Positions 60,729-64,000 of a stretch of DNA of 64,000 nt are shown in pieces. This DNA is from Cerrena zonata (lineage: Eukaryota; Basidiomycota; Agaricomycetes; Polyporales; Cerrenaceae), in contig JASBNA010000073.1 in the NCBI GenBank assembly GCA_038087015.1, positions 62,001-126,000 of the forward strand, given 5' to 3'. Positions within the stretch are counted from its first letter, which is position 1. Each line of letters opens with the position of its first letter. A program made the position numbers and the translations under genes. Below the pieces are notes generated by a model. It made no database searches and was not told the origin of the DNA. It saw nothing but the letters and a program-made list of their open reading frames with translations.

Positions 60729-61994
60729 ATCCTCATTCTCCTTGTCATCCTCGTCGCCTGATGTGGACTGGTCATCGTGGTCTTTCGGCTCTTTCTTGAT
60801 GGGAACACTAGATGCCACGTAGTCGTCGTCATCCTCGTCAGTAGAAATCAGGTTGATTACGTCCTGATATCTCTTTTGCTGTTTTGGCTGACGGCGAGAA
60901 TTCTTAACGTCGGTCGCAGCTTCATCACTGGAGCTCTCCAACGATGACGATGGTTGGTCTCGCTTGCGACCAGGTCGAAGAGGGGAGACAGTTTGCTTTG
61001 CTCCAGTAGCGGAGGTAGCAGCTTTACTTGGGGGCGCATCTTCCATGGAGTCGCTACTGACATCAAGCTGTATATTGTGGCCTGCAGCAGTCCGTACCAC
61101 GGGAACCACAACCTCAACGACTGGAAATACCGGGACCTTCGGAGGACACATGACAGGCTCTGGTGGCTTGGTGCCTGTTGTCATCCACCACTCGCCAGTC
61201 TCACGATCGGTCATTTGCATAGGCGATGCTCCTCGAACTGCAAGGTCTGGATTTGTGTAGTTAATATACCAATATATATGGACATAATAGACTGGGAACT
61301 CACGAGCATTCGGTTCATGTTTTGTACCAGAATTGAGTCGTCCGATATAGCGAGTGAGGTCTAAAAACACAGCGGGATGTCCTTCACTCATCTTGACATT
61401 TATCTTATCCACTTCGTCCTCGTTATCAGCGGGATGTTGGTGATGGCATGGGTTTATTTGAACTTACATGTGTTTGTGGCCCACGAGTCATCCAACTTCG
61501 CGATCTGAGTACCGTCAAGGACAGCCTGAATATCACGGAGTGTATAATGCTTCGTGTCCGGACGTGTCTCGTCCCAATACAAGATTTCCCGAAGGTCGAA
61601 TGGGACACCAGTCGTGATGAACCGATTATAGCACTCATGGAAGCGATGCACTATAGCAGTGACCTTCCGTATACCTTTCCCCTTTGGCCATGTAGGTCGA
61701 CCTTCCCAAGCCATATCCTGGTCCATATAGTCAGCAACCGTTTGTATTTGCAGCGCACTGCAACCTGAGACTGGCGACTCGTGACTCGCGACTCGCAAAC
61801 AGTTCACTTACATATAGCCCCTTCATACCAGCGACCCATAATGACCATTCGTGAGGTCGCAGTCCCTTTGGACATAAGTACACCGCCTCACGAAGCTGAA
61901 AAGTGAGCGTGAACATTGGTTTCTCACTCTCCATTGGCTCCTTGCCAGTTAATGTCCCGCCCTGGGTAAGGTATCTGTACTGTAAAAAAGCCAT
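58108..61994 (-). CDS. Element gene F: zinc-cluster and coiled-coil protein
   Basis: About 1,200 residues over roughly seven exons; start chosen at 61994 (MAFLQYRYLTQGGTLTGK), with an in-frame ATG at 62102 as the alternative. Exons continue with CSALQIQTVADYMDQDMAW, INVKMSEGHPAVFLDLTRYI, WWMTTGTKPPEPVMCPP, a low-complexity acidic run (DEDEDEDEDEDDDEDEDE, about 60680-60730), and a basic stretch KVKTKAKKKK. Then CARCVFRKTPC, nine residues, C, ITC and SDAGLGC: CX2CX6CX9CX2CX6C, the spacing of a Gal4-type Zn2Cys6 cluster, though internal. Downstream: FFMCQIHAFVRQEGLFLMPL, IVPPKRTRHATRKMEL, and a long coiled coil (IKELAKKYAESTEQLRVATA), ending in SASRGT repeats. A DNA-binding architectural or regulatory protein is plausible. 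Confidence 0.7.
58169..58258. repeat. 18-bp coding minisatellite
   Basis: Five units with core ACCGCGACTTGCTGA. On the minus strand they encode SASRGT/SASRGV-type repeats near the C-terminus of gene F. Each unit contains CGCGACT, a shortened form of the TCGCGACT word scattered through the element. Confidence 0.85.
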
Positions 61995-62145
61995 GGCAGG
62001 CCACGAATCGTGAGGGGGATGAGAGTAACAATGTGGTTGATGATATCTTGCGCTGGTTGTAAGCGCAATCAGATAAGAGTTATCGTGGGATATTAGAGAC
62101 ATGTACTCTTATTGAGACATATCCCGTTTGTTCTCTCTTTATACC

Positions 62146-63061
62146 ATGCCTCCAAAACCACGATCCTCAGCTGCGACCCGAGTTGCCAGGGGCAGGGGCG
62201 GGAGAAAGAAGTATTCCCCTACATCTGCGGTCGTAACTGATGTGCTTGCTGTTGATGAGCAGGAGGTATGTACGCTGTTTAACCTCTCACTCACTCACAC
62301 TAACGCGTTCGCTTTCCTTTCCTGAATAAGACTGCTACAGAGCAGGTAACTGTTGTACTTTCAGCTCAAGAGGCAGAGACCTCCAATGCAGGTATGCGAC
62401 TTTATGCTGCCTTCCGTTACTTGTCCCAATGAGACAAGGTACTGTAGGCTCTACGAAACATCCACTATCCGACCACTCAAGTCCCGACCGGCCATTGAAA
62501 GTAAGCATGTTATTTTGTCTAGATCCATCGCGCTAAGATCGAATCTTTCTGCTCTAGACTTCACGAACCATTGAGTTGCAATCTATAGAGCCACTTGGTC
62601 TTCAATTGACGAGTGCATTTGTTGTCGACCCGACGGCAATGGCCGACTCATCTGGTGACGATTCAAATAATTCTGATGATGGATCAATCTTGGCTCCGCT
62701 TCGGGCTGTGCCATCATCACCATTGCCCAAGCGATCTAATCCTGAGGTTCCTGGGGATATTGCCCCCCCTCCTGCGGTGGCGACAGCATTTGAATCTACA
62801 TTGTCTCCATCTACAGAGGCAATACGACCTCCTTCTTCTTCCCCTGCACGTCAACAAGCATTGAACGAGCCAACTGTAACACCTCTACCAGCATCGTCTC
62901 CACCAGTGTCGTCATCAACACACCCCACAGGATTTTTGGCGGTGTACGATCAGGATATGGAGAGAAGACGCAATGAGATGTATCGCGCCATGTCTGATGC
63001 ACTCAGAATTGGTGAGGCATTGGCTGAATGCCGTAGAGAGATCACAGCCTCTCGTTTTTAG
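62146..63061 (+). CDS. Element gene G: small basic/acidic protein
   Basis: About 245 residues, not recognised. The ATG at 62146 gives MPPKPRSSAATRVARGRGGR, an AT-hook-like basic start (RGRGGRKK). Introns: GTATGT (62264)...ATAAG joins to TATEQVTVVLSAQEAETSNA; GTATGC...GTAG joins to STKHPLSDHSSPDRPLK; GTAAGC...CTAG (62500-62557) joins to TSRTIELQSIEPLGLQLTSA. All are in phase. The rest is Ser/Pro/Asp-rich and disordered (DSSGDDSNNSDDGSI), ending in a helix MERRRNEMYRAMSDALRIGE. It is divergent from gene F across about 150 bp, and lies 200 bp inside the right inverted repeat. DNA binding through the AT-hook-like start is inference. Confidence 0.6.
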
Positions 63062-63260
63062 TTTCAATGCTTTACTACATCATTTCGCATGTTTTTAACA
63101 TAGTTTATTTGCCTATCTGAATTTATTTTTGTCGCAATGTGCAATATGATCTCCCCTGTTACGTATCCTTCTGTGAATTCATGTTTCGGTGGAGTCACAT
63201 GCTGGAGTAGCATGCAACAAGTCGCGATTGCAATTACAGTCGCGGTCAACATATATGAAA

Positions 63261-64000
63261 GGTTCGAGTTGCGACTTCTCAAAGTAGTTTCCCCATATGA
63301 GTGAGCGTATAGTATACCGTAATGAGTTTTGAAATGTTTTCAATCACAATTTTGAGTGGCTTGACATATGTCCTCCTCGACCTCCCAAAATACATAAGTT
63401 CCGTTTTGTGCTCTAATATGAGTTTCCAGCATATACGAGCTGTTTTGACAAACTTTGTAAAATTTTGAGAAAATGATATTCCCAGTGTATATACATACAC
63501 TCACAATGCGATACAGTATACATAAATAAATATCGGAAAAACGAAAGAAAAAGAAAAACCAAACCCCAATTTAGCCCCTTGTGATCAACCACTCACCACG
63601 GCCAAAGGAGTCCCCTGAGGTCAGGGAACTCCCTTGCGAACGATAGTCAATCACGATCAAGAGAGTCCCCTGATGTCAAGGGACTCCCTTGAGCACGAAC
63701 CCAGAAAACCCACCCACCACGACCAAAGGAGTCCCCTGAGGTCAGGGAACTCCCTTGCGAACGATAGTCAATCACGATCAAGAGAGTCCCCTGACCTCAG
63801 GGGACTTCCTTGAGCACGAACCCAGAAAAACCACTCACCACGACCAAAGGAGTCCCCTGAGGTCAGGGAACTCCCTTGCGAACGATAGTCAATCACGATC
63901 AAGAGAGTCCCCTGACCTCAGGGGACTTCCTTGAGCACGACTGACTATTATACCTACCACGACCAAAGGAGTTCCCTGACCCAGAGCATACCTGGCCAGG
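63261..64000. repeat. Right terminal inverted repeat (cut by window end)
   Basis: Inverted counterpart of 46563-47331. Inner segment 63261-63500; outer part 63590-64000 made of about 3.4 near-identical 121-bp modules (starts recur at 63638, 63759 and 63880 on the reverse strand). Each module carries two imperfect palindromes with half-sites AGTCCCCTGA / TCAGGGGACT. The last bases, CCTGGCCAGG, match 46563-46572. Confidence 0.88.

Larger units (their letters stand above)
46420..64000. mobile_element. Giant KDZ-class DNA transposon with TET/JBP cargo (right end beyond window)
   Basis: Bounded by long inverted repeats (46420-47331 and 63261 to the window end). It contains seven genes in the order A(-), B(-), KDZ transposase(-), TET/JBP oxygenase(-), E(+), F(-), G(+). 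The left repeat base 46563 pairs with base 64000, so about 140 bp of the right end are missing, giving a full length near 17.7 kb. The near-identity of the terminal modules and the open transposase frame suggest recent activity. The left border cuts an F-box gene. KDZ (Kyakuja-Dileera-Zisupton) elements carrying TET/JBP genes are known from basidiomycetes; the remaining cargo here is less clear. The target-site duplication cannot be checked. Confidence 0.88.

Noticed and set aside
60610..60822. Serine-only plus-strand frame
   Set aside because: It is the antisense of the acidic repeat of element gene F.

Overview
The window looks like a mushroom-forming basidiomycete (Agaricomycete). Most genes are broken by introns of about 50-60 bp with GT...AG ends. 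The gene families are fungal and several are typical of basidiomycetes: a DUF6535 protein, an AIG1-type GTPase, a multi-pass fungal membrane protein, F-box/LRR paralogs, basidiomycete P450s and a KDZ transposon. All gene structures are predicted by eye from reading frames, splice signals and family similarity.

Left part, 1-46.4 kb: ordinary host chromosome mixed with decayed copies. In order it holds: the 5' half of a P450 running off the left edge; two small unknown genes; a KEN-box protein; an AIG1-like GTPase; a multi-pass membrane protein; a degenerate kinase-like protein; a flavin monooxygenase; a DUF6535 membrane protein; the SNARE Sec20 (ending in HDEL); a P450 broken beside its heme loop; an F-box pseudogene; an apparently intact F-box gene and a C-terminal F-box scrap; the spindle-checkpoint protein Mad3; a secreted GH25 muramidase; an MFS permease of the allantoate/nicotinate type; an Rrm4-like RNA-binding protein (three RRMs plus MLLE-like repeats); a second apparently intact P450; the mitochondrial protein RRG9; and an F-box gene that has lost its N-terminus.

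Right part, about 46.42 kb to the window end: one giant DNA transposon of the KDZ class, probably about 17.7 kb with the last ~140 bp outside the window. Its ends are long inverted repeats built from a 121-bp tandem module that carries palindromes. Inside are seven genes: two tandem paralogs of unknown family, a CxC2/KDZ transposase with its acidic residues present, a TET/JBP-type 2-oxoglutarate/Fe(II) dioxygenase directly upstream of the transposase, a large cargo gene with a possible HMG-like region, a ~1,200-residue protein with an internal Gal4-type zinc-cluster pattern, and a small basic/acidic protein. The element appears to have cut the F-box gene at its left border.

The most striking unexplained signal is that the palindrome TCGCGA, which holds two CpGs, is about ten-fold over-represented inside the element, in exons, introns and spacers alike, and not in the flanking 46 kb. 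Together with an element-encoded 5-methylpyrimidine oxidase and a zinc-cluster protein, this suggests a self-recognition or epigenetic marking system carried by the transposon. That link is inference.
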